The notes: a model not told the origin generated them from the letters alone. A DNA stretch of 64,000 bases from Aristolochia californica (GCA_029961685.1 JARWKL010000004.1:28525610-28589609); one strand, 5' to 3'. Shown: positions 29,112-44,100, counted from the first letter of the stretch. A program made the numbers and translations.

Positions 29112-32100
29112 GATTTTTAACGGAGTGTTGACTCCCAATACATAAATAATTTCTTACAAAAAATTGACACCGTTACACATGATAAATCATTTTACAATCA
29201 CCTATGATCGTTAGGTCAGCTTTTAGAAAATGGGGAAAATAAAGGCTTGTTTGACTCGGGTAAATATCCCACCAAACGTTCACTTGACAATTTAATGTTA
29301 TTCTTTTTAAAAGGTTTTCATCCATAGGTCATTTGCATCTTTAACATGTTTCAAACATGCATATGACTTTTTTAAAACATGTGTAGAAAAGTCTCTTTCT
29401 TAAAAAATTCCAAGCTATATGGGCTGAACTAGTGGAATTTCCCAAACTTGGATAACAAAAATTTTGTGTTCATTTGTGGTGTGTGAATAAATTTTGTTTG
29501 CTTACATTTGTTATTGGATTAAATTTTTTCCTTACATAAACTCTAAAATTTTCATTTTGTTGTGATCTATTTGCCTTTTATCTCTTTTTTTTGTTTACGA
29601 TATGAAGGAAAAGTAATAACTCAAGTTTTGATTTAAGTAAAGAAAATAATCATCTAAAATGCAAATGCAAGACACACAAATGTAGAGAGTGATTATTCCA
29701 AAAAAGTGTTTGTAATTTTAAGGGATTGTAAACTCTTTTTAGTTTTTATCTATCCAGTTTTGCAATCGTTGGGAAAAGGGGGAGGTGGGGGATTTTTAAC
29801 CGAGTGTTGACTCCCAATCCATAGGTCATTCCTTAACAAAATATAGCCTGTTACACACGATAAATCACTTTACAATCATCTATGAACGTTAGGTTAGCCT
29901 TTTGTAAAGGGGCAAAATAATATCTTGTTTGACTCGGGTAATTATCCCACCGCACGTTCACTTGAGAATTTAATGTTATTCTCTTTAAATGGTTTGGATC
30001 CATAGGTCATTTCCATCTTTAACATGTTTCTAGCATGCATTTCCAATTTTTAAAACATGTGTAGAAAAATATCTTTCTAATAAAATTTCAAGCTATTAGG
30101 GTTGAACTAGTGGAATTTCCCAAACTTCGATAAAAAACTTTGTGTTCATTTGTGGTGCATCAATAAATTTCTTTTACTTACATTTTTTATTGCTTTAAAT
30201 TTATTCCATACATAAACTCTAAAATATTCATCTTGTTGTGATCTATTTGCCTTTTATATTTGTTTTTTGTTTACGAGATGAAGGGAAAGTGAAAACTCAA
30301 GTTTTGATTTAAGAAAAAAAAGTACACAGCTATAATGGAAATACACAACACACCAATGTAGAGAGTGATAATTCAAAAAAGTATCAGTAATTTTTAGGGA
30401 TTGTAAACTCTTTTTAGTTCTTATATCAGGTTTTGCAATCGTCGGGAAAAGGGGGAGGCGGGGGATTTTTAACCGAGTGTTGACTCCCAATCCATAAATC
30501 ATTCCTTACAAAAAAAAGCCCGTGACGCATGATAAATCACTTACAATCATCTATGAATGTTAGGTCAACTTTTTGTAAATATGCAAAATAAAGGCTTGTT
30601 TGACTCGGGTAAATATCCCACCGCACGTTCACTTGTGAATTTAATGTTATTCTCTTTAAAAGGTTTGGATCCATAGGTCATTTGCATCTTTAACATGTTT
30701 CAAGCATGCATATCCATTTTTTAAAACATGTGTAGAAAAATATCTTTCTTATAAAATTCCAAGCTATTAGGGTGTAACTAGAGGAATTTCCCAAAATTGG
30801 ATAACAAAATTTTGGGTACATTAGTGATGTGTGATTAAATTTTCTTTACTTACATTTTTTATTGCTTTAAATTTTTTCTTTCCTAAAATATAAATTTTTT
30901 TTTTTTTTGTGATCTATTTGCCTTTTTCCCTTTTTTTTTTGTTAACGAGATGAAGAGAAAGTGAAAACTCAAGTTTTTATTTAAGAAAAAAAAAAGTTCA
31001 CATCTAAAATGGAAATTCACAATGCACAAACGTAGAGAGTGATAATTCCAAAAAGTTACTGTAATTTTTAGGGATTGTAAACTTATTTTTGTTCTAATAT
31101 ATCTGGTTTTGTAATCGTCGGGAAAAAGGGGAGATGGGGAATTTTTAACCGAGTGTTGACTCCCAATCCATAAGTCATTCCTTAAAAAAATATAGCCCGT
31201 TACAAATGATAAATCACTTTACAATCATCTATGATCGTTTAGTCAGCTTTTTGTAAATGGTCAAAATAATAGCTAGTTTGACTCGGGTAAATATCCCACC
31301 ATACGTCACCTGAGAATTTAATGTTATTCTCTTTAAAAGGTTTGGAACCATAGGTCATTTGCATCTTTAACATGTTTCAAACATGCATTTCCAATTTTTA
31401 AAACATGTGTGGAAAAATCTCTTTCTTATAAAATTCGAAGATATTAGGGTTGAACTAGTAGAATTTCCAAAACTTGGATAACAAAACTTTTGTGTTCATT
31501 TGTGGTGTGTGAATAAATTTTCTTTACTTACATTTGTTGTTGCTTAAAATTTTTCCCATTCATGAACTGTAAAATTTTCATTTTGTTGTGATCTGTTTGC
31601 CTTTTACTTCTTTTTTTGTTTACGAGATAAAGGGAAAGTGAACACTCAAGTTTGGATTTAAGAAAAAAAAAGTACACATCTTAAATGGAAATGCACTATG
31701 CACAAATGTAGAAAGTGATAATTCCAAAAAGTGTCTGTAATTTTTAGGGATTGTAAACTCTTTTTTGTTTTTTTATATCTGGTTTTGCAATCGTCAGGAA
31801 AATGGGGAGGCGGGGGATTTTTAACCAAGTGTTGACTTCCAATCCATAAGTCATTCCATACAAAAATATAGCCCGATACGCTTGATAAATCACTTTACAA
31901 TCATCTATGATCGTTTGGTCAGCTTTTTGTAAATGGGCAAAATAATGGCTTGTTTGACTCAGGTAAATATCCGACCGCACGTTCACTTGAGAATTTAATG
32001 TTGTTCACTTTAAAAGGTTTGGATCGAAAGGTCATTTGCATCTTTAACCTGTTTCAAGCATACATTTCCATTTTTTACAACAAGTATAGAAAAATCTCTT

Positions 32101-32454
32101 TCTGATAAAATTCGAAGCTAATAGGGTTGAACTAGTGGAATTTCCCAAAGTTTCATAATAAAAATTTTGTGTTCATTTGTGGTGTGTGAATAAATTTTCT
32201 TTACTTACATTTGTTGTTGCGTTAAATTTTTTCCATACATAAACTCTAAATTTCTCATTTTGTTGTGATCTGTTTGCCTTTTTCTCAATTTTTGTTTACG
32301 AGATAAAGGGAAAGTGAACACTCAAGTTTGGATTTGAGAAAAAAAAGTACACATATTAAATGGAAATGCACAATGTACAAATGTAGAGAGTGATAATTCC
32401 AAAAAGTGTCTATAATTTTTAGGGATTCTAAACTCTTTTTTGTTCTTATATATT

Positions 32455-32480
32455 TGGTTTTGCAATCGTTTAACCGAGTG
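32455..32480. other. Precise loss of the G-rich block in one monomer
   Basis: The usual sequence from GCAATCGT through the G-rich block to TTTTTAACCGAGTG is replaced by GCAATCGTTTAACCGAG. About 27-30 bp are missing, and they coincide with the G-rich block alone. The flanking landmarks on both sides are intact. Confidence 0.85.
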
Positions 32481-34404
32481 TTGACTTCCAATCCATAAGT
32501 CATTCCTTAAAAAAATATAGCCCGTGACGCATGATAAATCACTTTACAATCAGCTATGATGGTTTGGTCAGCTTTTTTTAAATGGGCAAAATAATGGCTA
32601 GTTTGACATGGGTAAATATCCCACCGCACGTTCACTTGAGAATTTAATGTTATTCACTTTAAAACGTTTGGATCCATAGGTCATTTTCATCTTTAACATG
32701 TTTCCAACATGCATTTCTATTTTTTAAAACATGTGTAGAAAAATATCTTTCTTATAAAATTCCAAGCTATTGGGGTTGAACTAGTGGAATTTCCAAAATT
32801 TGGACAACTAAACTTTTGGGTTTATTAGTGGTGTGTGAATAAATATTTTTACTTACATATGTTATTGCTTTAAATTTTTTGCATACATAAAGTCTAAAAT
32901 TTTCATTTTGTTGTGATCTATTTGTCTTTTGGCTCTTTTTTTTACGAGGTTAAGGGAAAGTGAAAATTCAAGTTTTGAGTTAAGAAAAACAGTACACATC
33001 TAAAATGGAAATGTACAATGCACAAAATTAGAGAGTGATAATTCCAAAAAGTGTCTGTACTTTTTATGAATTGTAAACTTTTTTTAGTTTTTATATATCA
33101 AGTTTTGCAATCGTCGAGAAAAGGGGGAGGCAGGGTATTTTTAACCGAGTGTTGACTCCCAATCCATAACTCATTCCTCACAAAAATATAGCCAGTTACG
33201 CATGATAAATCACTTTACAATCATCTATGATCATTTGGTCAGCTTTTTGTAAATGGGGAAAATAATGGCTTGTTTGACTCGGGTAAATATCCCACCGCAC
33301 ATTCACTTGAGAATTTAATATTATTCTCTTTAAAAGCTTTGGATCCATTGGCCATTTGCATCTTTAACATGTTCCAAGCATGCATTTCCAATTTTTAAAA
33401 CATGTGTAGAAAAATCTCATTCTTATAAAATTCGAAGCTATTAGGGTTGAACAAGTGGCATTTCCAAGTCTTGGATAACAAAACTTTTGTTTTCATTTTC
33501 ATTTTGTTGTGATCTGTATGCCTTTTATCTCTTTTTTTGTATACAAGATAAAGGGAAAGTGAACATTCATGTTTTGATTTAAGAAAAAAAAGTACACATC
33601 TTAAATGAAAATGCAAATTGCACAAATGTAGAGAGTGATAATTCCAAAAAGTGTTTGTAATTTTTAGGGATTGTAAAGTCTTTTTTGTTTATATATATCT
33701 GGTTTTGCAATCGCCGGGAAAAGGGGGAGGCGAGGGATTTTTAACCGCATGTTTATTCTCAATCCATGAATCATTCCTTACAAAAATATAGCACGTTAAG
33801 CATGATAAATCACTTGACAATCATCTATGATTGTTAGGTCAGCTTTTTGTCAATGGGCAAAATAATGGCTTGTTTGACTTGGGTAAATATTCAACCGCAT
33901 GTTCACTTGAGAATTTAATGTTATTCACTTTAAAAGGTTTGGATCGAAAGTCATTTGCATCTTTAACCTGTTTCAAGCATGCATTTCCATTTTTTAAAAC
34001 ATGTGTAGAAAAATCGCTTTCCCAAACTTGGATAACAAAAATTTTGTGTTCATTTATGGTGTGTGAATAAATTTTCACTACTTACATTTGTTATTGGTTT
34101 AATTTTTTCCATACCTAAACAATAAAATTTTCTTTGTGTTGGGATCTATTTGCCTTTTATCTGTTTTTTTTTTAACGAGAAGAAGCGAAAGTGAAAAATC
34201 TAGTTTTGATTTAAGAAAAAACAGTACACATATAAAATGGAAATACACGATGCACAAATGTAGAGAGTGATAATTCCAAAAAGTGTCAGTAATTTTTAGT
34301 GATTGTAAACTCTTTTTAGTTTTTATATATCAGGTTTTGCAATCAAAAGGAAAAGGGGGAGGATGGGGGATTTTTAACCGAATGTTGACTCCCAATCCAT
34401 AAGT

Positions 34405-37400
34405 CATTCCTAACAAAAATATAGCCCGTTATGCTTGATAAATCACTTTATAATCATCTATGATCGTTAGGTTTGCTTTCTCTAAATGGGCAAAATAATG
34501 GCTTGTTTGACTCGGGTAAATATCCGACCGTACATTCACTTGATAATTTAATGTTATTCTCTTTAAAAGGTTTGGATCCATAGGTCTTTTGCATCTTTAA
34601 CAAGTTTCAAGCTTGCATATCCATTTTTTAAAACATGTGGAGAAAAGTCTATTTCATATAAAATTCAAAGCTATTAGGGATGAACTAGTGGAATTTCCCA
34701 AACTTGGATAAAAAAACTTTTGTAATCATTTGTGGTGTGTGAATAAATTTTATTTACTTACATTTGTTATTGTTTTAAATTTTTTCCATACATAAACTCT
34801 AAAACTTTGATTTTTTGTGTGATCTATTTGCCTTTTATCTCTGTTTTTGTTTTTGAGATGAAGGGAAAGTGAAAACTCAAGTTTTGATTTAAGAAAAAAG
34901 TACACATCTAAAATGGAAATGTACAATGCACAAATATTGATAGTGATAATTCCAAAAAGTGTCTGTAATTTTTAGGTAACGTAAACTCTTTTTAGTTTTT
35001 AAATAATAGGTTTTGCAATCATCGGGAAAAGGGGGAGGCGGGGGATTTTTAACCGAGTGTTGACTCCCAATCCATAAGTCATTCCTTATAAAAATATAGC
35101 TCATTACGCATGATAAATAAGTTTACAGTCATCTATGATCGTTAGGTCAGGTTTTTTTTAATGGGCAAAATAAAGGCTTGTTTGACTCAGGTAAATATCC
35201 CGCTGCACGTTCACTTAAGAATTTAATGTTATTCTCTTTAAAAGGTTTGGATCCATAGGTCATTTGCATCTTTAACATGTTTTTAGCAATCATATCCATT
35301 GTTTAAAACATGTGTCGAAAAACTTTTTCTTATAAAATTCCAAGCTATTAGGGTGTAACTAGTGGAATTTTCCAAACTTGGTAACAAATCTTTTGTGTTC
35401 ATTTGTGGTGTGTGAATAAATTTTCTTTACTTACTTTTGTTATTGCTTTAAATTTTTTCCATACATAAACTTGAAAATTTTCATTTTGTTGTGATCTATT
35501 TGCCTTTTATGTCTTTTTTTTTTTATGACATGAAGGGAAAGTGAAAACTCAAGTTTTCATATAAGAAAAAAAAGTACGCATCTAAATTGGAAATGCACAA
35601 CGCACAAATGTAGAGAGTGATAACTCCAAAAAGTGTCCATACTTTTCAGGGATTGTAAACTCTTTTTAGTTTTTAAATATTAGGTTTTGCAATTGTCAAG
35701 AAAAGGGGGAGGCGTCGGATTTTTAACCGAGTGTTGACACCCATTCCATAAATCATTCCTTAGAAAAATATAGCCCGTTACGAATGATAAATAACTCTAC
35801 AGTCATCTATGATCATTAGGTCAGCTTTTTGTAAATGGGCAAAATAATGGCTTGTTTGACTCTGGTAAATATCCCGCCGCATGCTCACTTGAGAATTCAA
35901 TGTTATTCTCTTTAAAGGTTTGGATCCATAGGTCATTTGCATCTTGAACATGTTTTTAGCATGCATATCCATTTTATAAAACATGTGTCGAAAAAAAATT
36001 TCTTATAAAATTCCAAGCTATTAGGGTGTAACTTGTGGAATTTCCCAAACTTGGATACAAATCTTTTGTGTTCATTTGTAGTGTGTGAATAAATTTTCTA
36101 TACATACTTTTGTTATTGCTTTAAATTTTTTTCATACATAAACTTTAAAATTTTCATTTTCTTGTGATCAATTTGCCTTTTATCTTTTTTTTTTATTTAC
36201 GAGATGAAGGGAAAGTGAAAACTCAAGTTTCTATTTAAGAAAAAAAAGTACTGTCTAAAAGGGAAATGCACAACGCACAAATGTAGAGAGTGATAATTCG
36301 AAAAAGAGTAAGTAATTTTTAGGGATTGAAAACTCTTTTTAGTTTTTATATATTAGGATTTGGAATCGTTAGGAAAAGGGAGAGGCAGGGCCTTTTTAAC
36401 CGAGTGTTCACCCCCCATCCATAAGTCATTCCTTACAAAAATATAGCCTGTTACGCATGATAAATAACTTTATAATCATCCATGATCTTTTGGTCAGCTT
36501 TTTTTAAATAGGCAAAATAACAACTTGTTTGACTCAGGTAAATATCCCAACGCATGTTCACTTGAGAATTTAATGTTATTCTCTTTAAAATGTTTGGATC
36601 CATAGGTCATTTCCATCTTTATCATGTTAGAAGAAATCATTTCCATTTTTTAAAACAAGTACACAAAAATTTCTTTCTTATAAAATTCCAAGGTATTAGG
36701 GTTGAACTAGTGGAATTTCCAAAATTTTGATAACAAAACTTTTGTGTTCATTTGTGGTGTGTGAATAAATTTTCTTTACTTACATACGTTATTGCTTTAA
36801 ATTTTTTCCATACCTAAACTCTAAATTTTCTTTTTTTCGTGATCAATTTGCATTTTATTTTTATTTTTTTGTTTATGAGATGAAGGTAAAGTGAAAACTC
36901 ATGTTTTGATTTAAGAAAAAAAGTACACATCTAAAATGGTAATGCACAATGCACAAATGTAGAGAGTGATAATTCCAAAAAGTGTCTGTAATTTTTAGGG
37001 ATTGTAAACACTTTTTACTTTTTATATATCAGGTATTGTAATCGTCGGGAAAAGGGGGAGGCGGGGGATTTTTAACGGAGTGTTGACTCCCAATACATAA
37101 ATCATTCCTTACAAAAAATAGACCCCGTTACGCATGATAAATCATTTTACAATCATCTATGATCGTTAGGTCAGCTTTTAGAAAATGGGAAAAATAAAGG
37201 CTTGTTTGACTCAGGAAAATATCCCACCAAACATTCTCTTGAGAATTTAATGTTATTCTCTTTAAAAGGTTTCGATCCATAGGTCATTTGAATCTTTAAC
37301 ATGTTTCAAGCTTGCATATGCCTTTTTTAAAACATGTGTAGAAAAGTCTCTTTCTTAAAAAATTCCAAGCTATAAGGGCGGAACTGGTGGAATTTCCCAA

Positions 37401-40400
37401 ACTTCGATAACAAAACGTTTGTGTTCATTTGTGGTGTGTGAATAAATTTTCTTTACTTACATTTGTTATTGGATTAAATTTTTTCGATAAAAAAACTCTA
37501 AAATTTTCATTTTGTTGTGATCTATTTGCATTTTATCTCTTTTTTTTTGTTTACGAGATGAAGGAAAAGAAAATACTCATCGAAAATAGAAATGCAAGGC
37601 ACACAAATGTAGAGAGTGATTATTCCAATTAAGTGTATGTAATTTTAAGGGATTGTCAACTCTTTTTAGTTTTTATCTATCCAGTTTTGCAATCGTTGGG
37701 AAAAGGGGGAGGTGGGGGATTTTTAACCGAGTGTTGACTCCTAATCCATAGGTCATTCCTTAACAAAATATAGCTTGTTGCACATGATAAATCACTTTAC
37801 AATCATCTATGATCGTTAGGTCAGCCTTTTGTAAAGGGGCAAAATAATATCTTGTTTGACACGGGTAGTTATCCCACCGCACGTTCACTTGAGAATTTAA
37901 TGTTATTCTCTTTAAATGCTTTGGATCCATAGGTCATTTCCATCTTTAACATGTTTCTAGCATGCATTTCCAATTTTTAAAACATGCGTAGAAAAATCTC
38001 TTTCTTATAAAATTCCAAGCTATTAGAGTTGAACAAGTGAAATTTCCAAAACTATGATAAAAAAAACTTTTGTGTTCATTTGTGGTGCATCAATAAATTT
38101 TCTTTACATACATTTGTCATTGCTTTAAATTTATTCCATACATAAACTCTAAAATATTCACTTTGTTGTGATCTATTTACCTTTTATCTCTATTTTTTGT
38201 TTACAAGATGATGGGAAAGTGAAAACTCAAGTTTTGATTTAAGAAAAAAAAGTACATATCTAAAATGAAAATACACAACACACAAATGTTGAGAGTGATA
38301 ATTCGAAAAAGTGTCAGTAATTTTTAGGGATTATAAACTCTTTTTTGTTCCTATATTGGGTTTTGCAATCGTCGGGAAAAGGGGGAGGCGGGGGATTTTT
38401 AACCGAGTGTTGATTCCCAATCCATAAGTCACTCCTTATAAAAATAAAGCCTGTGACGTATGATAAATCACTTTACAATCATCTATGAATGTTAGGTCAA
38501 CTTTTTGTAAATCTGCAAAATAATGGTTTGTTTGACTAGGGTAAATATCCCAGTGCACGTTCACTTGTGAATTTAATGTTATTCTCTTTAAAAGGTTTGG
38601 ATACATAGGTCATTTCCATCTTTAACATGTTTCAAGCATGCATTTCCAATTTTTAAAACATGTGTAGAAAAATCTCTTTCTTATAAAATTCCAAGCTATT
38701 AGGGTGGAACTAGTGGAATTTCCAAAACTATGATAACAAAACTTTTGTGTTAATTTGTGGTGCATCAATAAATTTTCTTTACTTACATTTGTTATTGCTT
38801 TAAATTTATTCCATACATAAACTCTAAAATATTCCTTTTGTTGTGATCTATTTACCTTTTATCTCTGTTTTTTGTTTTCGAGATGAAGGGAAAGTGAAAA
38901 CTCAAGTTTTGATTTAAGAAAAAAAGTACACATCTAAAATGGAAATACACAACACACGAATGTAGAGAGTGATAATTCAAAAAAGTGTCTGTAATTTTTT
39001 GAGATTGTAAACTCTTTTTAGTTCCTATATTGGGTTTTGCAATCGTCAGGAAAAGGGGGAGGTGGGGGATTTTTAACCGAGTGTTGACTCCCAATCCATA
39101 AGTCATTCCTTACAAAAATAAAGCATGTGACGCATGATAAATCACTTTACAATCATCTATGAATGTTAGGTCAACTTTTTGTAAATCTGCAAAATAATGA
39201 CTTGTTTGACTCGGCAAATATCCCACCGCACGTTCACTTGTGAATTTAATGTTATTCTCTTTAAAAGGTTTGGATCCATAGGTCATTTGCATCTTTAACA
39301 TGTTTCAAGCATGCATATCCATTTTTTAGAACATGTGCAGAAAAATATCTTGCTTATAAAATTCCAAGCTATTAGGGTAGAACTAGAGGAATTTCCCTAA
39401 ATTGGATAAGTAAAATTTTGGGAACATTAGTGGTGTGTGAATAAATTTTATTTACTTAAATTTTATATTGCTTTAAATTTTTTCGTTTCTTAAACTCTAA
39501 AATTTTCTTTTTTTTGTGATCTATTTGCCTTTTTCTGTTTTTTTTTTTTTTTTTGTTAACGAGATGAAGGGAAAGTGAAAACTCAAGTTTTTATTTAAGA
39601 AAAAAAAAAGTACACCACTAAAATGGAAATTCAAAATGCACAATTGTAGAGAGTGATAATTCCAAAACGTGAGTGTAATTTTTAAAGATTGTAAACTTAT
39701 TTTTGTTTTAATATATCAGGTTTTGTAATCGTCGAGAAAAGGGGGAGGTGGGGAATTTTTAACCTAGTGTTGACTCCCAATCCATAAGTCATTCCTTACA
39801 AAAATAAAGTCCGTTACGCATGATAAATCACTTTACAATCATCTATGATCGTTTGGTCAACTTTTTTTAAATGGACAACATAATGGCTAGTTTGACTCGG
39901 GTAAATATCCCACCGTACGTCACTTGAGAATTTAATGTTATTCTCTTTAAAAGGTTTGGATCCATAGGTCATTTGCATCTTTAACATGTTTCAAGCATGC
40001 ATTTCAAATTTTTAAAACATGTGTGGAAAAATCTCTTTCTTATAAAATTCGAAGCTATTAGGGTTGAACTAGTAGAATTTCCAAAACTTGGATAACAAAA
40101 CTTTTGTGTTTATTTGTGGTGTGTGAATAAATTTTCTTTACTTACATTTGTTGTTGCTTTAAATTTTTCCCATACATAAAATCTAAAATTTTCATTTTGT
40201 TGTAATCTGTTTGCCTTTTATCTCTTTTTTTGTTTACGAGATAAAGGGAAAGTGAACACTGAAGTTTGGATTTAAGAAAAAATTTACACATCTAAAATGG
40301 AATTGCACAATGCACAAATGTAGAAAGTGATAATTCCAAAATGTGTCTGTAGTTTTTAGGGATTGTAAACTCTGTTTTGTTTTTATATATCAGGTTTTGC

Positions 40401-41137
40401 AATCGTCGGGAAAATGGGGAGGCGGGGGATTTTTAACTGAGTGTTGACTTCCTATCCATAAGTCATTCCATACAAAAACATATAGCGAGATATGCATGAT
40501 AAATCACTTTTCAATCATCTATGATCGTTTGGTCAACTTTTTGTAAATGGGCAAAATAATGGCTTGTTTCACTCGGGTAAATATCCGACCGCACATTCAC
40601 TTGAGAATTTAATGTTATTCACTTTAAAAGGTTTGGATCGAAAGGTCATTTGCATCTTTAACTTGTTTCAAGCATGCATTTCCATTTTTTAAAACAAGTG
40701 TAGAAAAATCTCTTTCTGATAAAATTCGAAGATATTAGGGTTTTACAAGTGGAATTTCCCAAACTCGGATAACAAAAATTTTGTGTTCATTTGTGGTGTG
40801 TGAATAAATTTTTATTACTTACATTTGTTATTGGTTTAATTTTTTCCATACCTAAACACTAAAATTTTCTTTGTGTTGTGATCTATTTGCCTTTTATCTC
40901 TTTTTTTTTAACAAGATGAAGGGAATGTGAAAACTCTAGTTTTCAATTAAGAAAAAAAGTACACATCTAAAATGGAAATGCATGATGCAAAAATGTAGAG
41001 AGTGATAATTCCAAAAAGTGTCAGTAACTTTTAGGGATTGTAAACTCTTTTAAGTTTTTATATATCAGGTTTTGCAATCGAAGGGAAATGGGAGAGGAAG
41101 GGGATTTTTACCGAGTGTTGACTCCCAATCCATAAGT
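34405..41137 (-). repeat. Higher-order unit 2 of the reverse arm (10 monomers, 6733 bp)
   Basis: The unit runs between the second and third copies of the CATTCCTAAC / TTATGCTTGATAAAT marker (34405 and 41138). The stretch about 36.7-39.5 kb within this unit closely matches 43.4-46.2 kb in the next one at an offset of 6660 bp. For example, AAAATTTTGATAACAAAACT starts at 36721 and 43381, and TACATACGTTATTGCTTT starts at 36781 and 43441. Part of the same stretch also matches unit 1 near 28.7-31.1 kb, at an offset of about 8060 bp that falls to about 7957 bp after the private duplication at 28902. Confidence 0.7.
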
Positions 41138-44100
41138 CATTCCTAACAAAAATATAGCCCGTTATGCTTGATAAATCACTTTATAATCATCTATGATCGT
41201 TTGGTCAGCTTTTTGTAAATGGCCAAAATAATGGCTTGTTTGACTCGGGTAAATAATCCACCGCACGTTCACTTGAGAATTTAATGTTATTCTCCTTAAA
41301 AGGTCTGGATCCATAGGTCATTTGCATCTTTAACATGTTTCAAGCATGCATTTCCAATTTTGAAAACATGTGTAGAAAAATCTCTTTCTTATAAAATTCG
41401 AAGCTTTAGGGTTGAACTAGTGGAATGTCCAAAACTTGGATAACAAAACATTTGTGTTCATTTGTGGTGTGTGAATAAATTTTCTTTACTTACATTTTTA
41501 TTGCTTTAAATTTTTTCCATACATGACCTCTAAAATTTTCACTTTGTGGTGATCTGTTTGCCTTTTGTCTCTTTTTTTGTTTACAAGAAAAAGGGAAAGT
41601 GAACACTCAAGTTTGGATTTAAGAAAAAAAAGTACACATCTTAAATGGAAATGCACAATGCACAAATTTAGAGAGTGTTAATTCCAAACAGTGTCTGTAA
41701 TTTTTATGGATTGTAAACACTTTTTAGTTTTAATTTATCAGGTTTTGCAATCGAAGGGAAAAGGGAGAGGAGGGGGATTTTTAACCAAGTGTTGACTCCC
41801 AATCCATAAGTCATTCCTTACAAAAATATAGCCCGTGATGCAAGATAAATCACATTACAATCATCTATGATCGTTTGGTCATCTTTTTTTAAATGGGCAA
41901 AATAATGGCTAGTTTGACACGGGTAAATATCCCACCGCACATTCACTTGAGAATTTAATGTTATTCACTTTAAAAGGTTTGGATCCATAGGACATTTTCA
42001 TCTTTAAATTGTTTCCAGCATCCATTTCCATTTTTTAAAACATGTGTAGAAAAATCTCTTTCTTATAAAATTCCAAGCTATTAGGGTTGAACTAGTGGAA
42101 TTTCCAAGATTTGGATAACTAAACTTTTGTGTTGAATTGTAGTGTGTGAATAAATTTTTTTACTTACATATGTTATTGCTTTAAATTTTTTCCATACATA
42201 AAGTCTAAAATTTTCATTTTTTTGTGATATATTTGTTTTTTGTCTCGTTTTTTTTTACGAGGTTAAGGGAAAGTGAAAATTCAAGTTTTGAGTTAAAAAA
42301 AATTAGTACACAACTAAAATGGAAATGCACAATGCACAAATGTACAGAGTGCTAATTCCAAAAAGTGTCTGTACATTTTATGAATTGTAAATGCTTTTTT
42401 AGTTTTTTATATATCACTATTTTGCAATCGTCGGGAAAAGAGGAGGGCAAGGTATTTTTAACAGAGTGTTGACTCCCAATCCATAACTCATTCCTCACAA
42501 AAATATAGCTAGTTACGCATGATAAATCACTTTACAATCATCTATGATCGTTTGGTCTGCTTTTTGTAAATGGGGAAAATAATGGCTTGTTTGACTCGGG
42601 TAAATATCCCACCGCACGTTCACTTGAGAATTTAATATTATTCTCTTTAAAAGGTTTAGATCCATAGGTCATTTGCATCTTTAAACTGTTCCAAGCATGC
42701 ATTTCCAAATTTTAAAACATGTGTAGAAAATCTCAATCTTTCAAAATTTGAAGCTAATAGGGTTGAACAAGTGGAATTTCCAAAACTTGGATAACAAAAC
42801 TTTTGTTTTCATTTTCATTTTGTTGTGATCTGTTTGCCTTTTATCTCTTTTTTTGTATACAAGATAAAGGGAAAGTGAACATTCATATTTTGATTTAAGA
42901 AAAAAAAGTGCACATCTTAAATGGAAATGCACAATGCACAAATGTAGAGAGCGATAATTCCAAAAAGTGTCTGTAATTTTTAGGGATTGTAAAGTCTTTT
43001 TTGTTTTTATATATCTGGTTTTGCAATCGTCAGGAAAAAGGGGAGACGGGGGATTTTTAACCGTGTGTTTATTCTCAATCCATGAATCATTCCTTACAAA
43101 AATATAACCCGTTAAGCATGATAAATCATTTTACAACATCTATGATCGTTAGGTCTGCTTTTTTTAAATAGGCAAAATAACAGCTTGTTTGACTCAGGTA
43201 AATATCCCAACGCACGTTCACTTGAGAATTTAATGTTATTCTCTTTAAAATGTTTGGATCCATAGGTCATTTCCATCTTTATCATGTTTGAAGAAATCAT
43301 TTCCATTTTTTAAAACAAGTGTAGAAAAATCTCTTTCTTATAAAATCCAAAGCTATTAGGGTTGAACTAGTGGAATTTCCAAAATTTTGATAACAAAACT
43401 TTTGTGTTCATTTGCGGTGTGTGAATAAATTTTCTTTACTTACATACGTTATTGCTTTAAATTTTTTCCATACCTAAACTCTAAAATTTTTTTTTGTCGT
43501 GATCTATTTGCCTTTTATTTTTATTTTTTTGTTTACGAGATGAAGGTAAAGTGAAAACTCATGTTTTGATTTAATAAAAAAAGTACACATCTAAAATGGT
43601 AATGCACAATGCACAAATGTAGAGAGTGATAATTCCAAAAAGTGTCTGTAATTTTTAGGGATTGTAAACACTTTTTACTTTTTATATATCAGGTTTTATA
43701 ATCGTCGGGAAAAGGGGGAGGCGGGGGATTTTTAACGGAGTGTTGACTCCCAATACATAAATCATTCCTCACAAAAAATAGACCCCGTTACGCATGATAA
43801 ATCATTTTACAATCATCTATGATCGTTAGGTCAGCTTTTAGAAAATGGGGAAAATAAAGGATTGTTTGACTCAGGAAAATATCCCACCGAACGTTCTCTT
43901 GAGAATTTAATGTTATTCTCTTTAAAAGGTATTGATCCATAGGTCATTTGAATCTTTAACATGTTTCAAGCATGCATATGCCTTTTTTAAAACATGTGTA
44001 GAAAAGTCTCTTTCTTAAAAAATTCCAAGCTATAAGGGCTGAACTGGTGGAATTTCCCAAACTTGGATAACAAAACTTTTGTGTTCATTTGTGGTGTGTG

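Larger units (their letters stand above)
27011..34404 (-). repeat. Higher-order unit 1 of the reverse arm (11 monomers, 7394 bp)
   Basis: The unit is defined by a distinctive monomer variant reading CATTCCTAAC (the usual form is CATTCCTTAC) followed by CCGTTATGCTTGATAAAT and CACTTTATAATC, at 27011 and again at 34405. Independent markers keep the same 11-monomer distance. One is the deletion joining AAAATCGCTTT to CCCAAACTTGG (26623 and 34014, 7391 bp). Another is the rare 'ggatcgaaag' replacement of the BamHI site just before it (26551 and 33941). A third is 'gtttttaaatattagg' / 'gtttttaaataatagg' near 27600 and 34995. Limits are marker positions. Confidence 0.7.

Noticed and set aside
39530..39560. 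Long T tracts near 39540 and 46230 as poly(A) tails of retroposed sequences
   Set aside because: They are expansions of the T-run present in every satellite A monomer at the same place. No inserted sequence flanks them.
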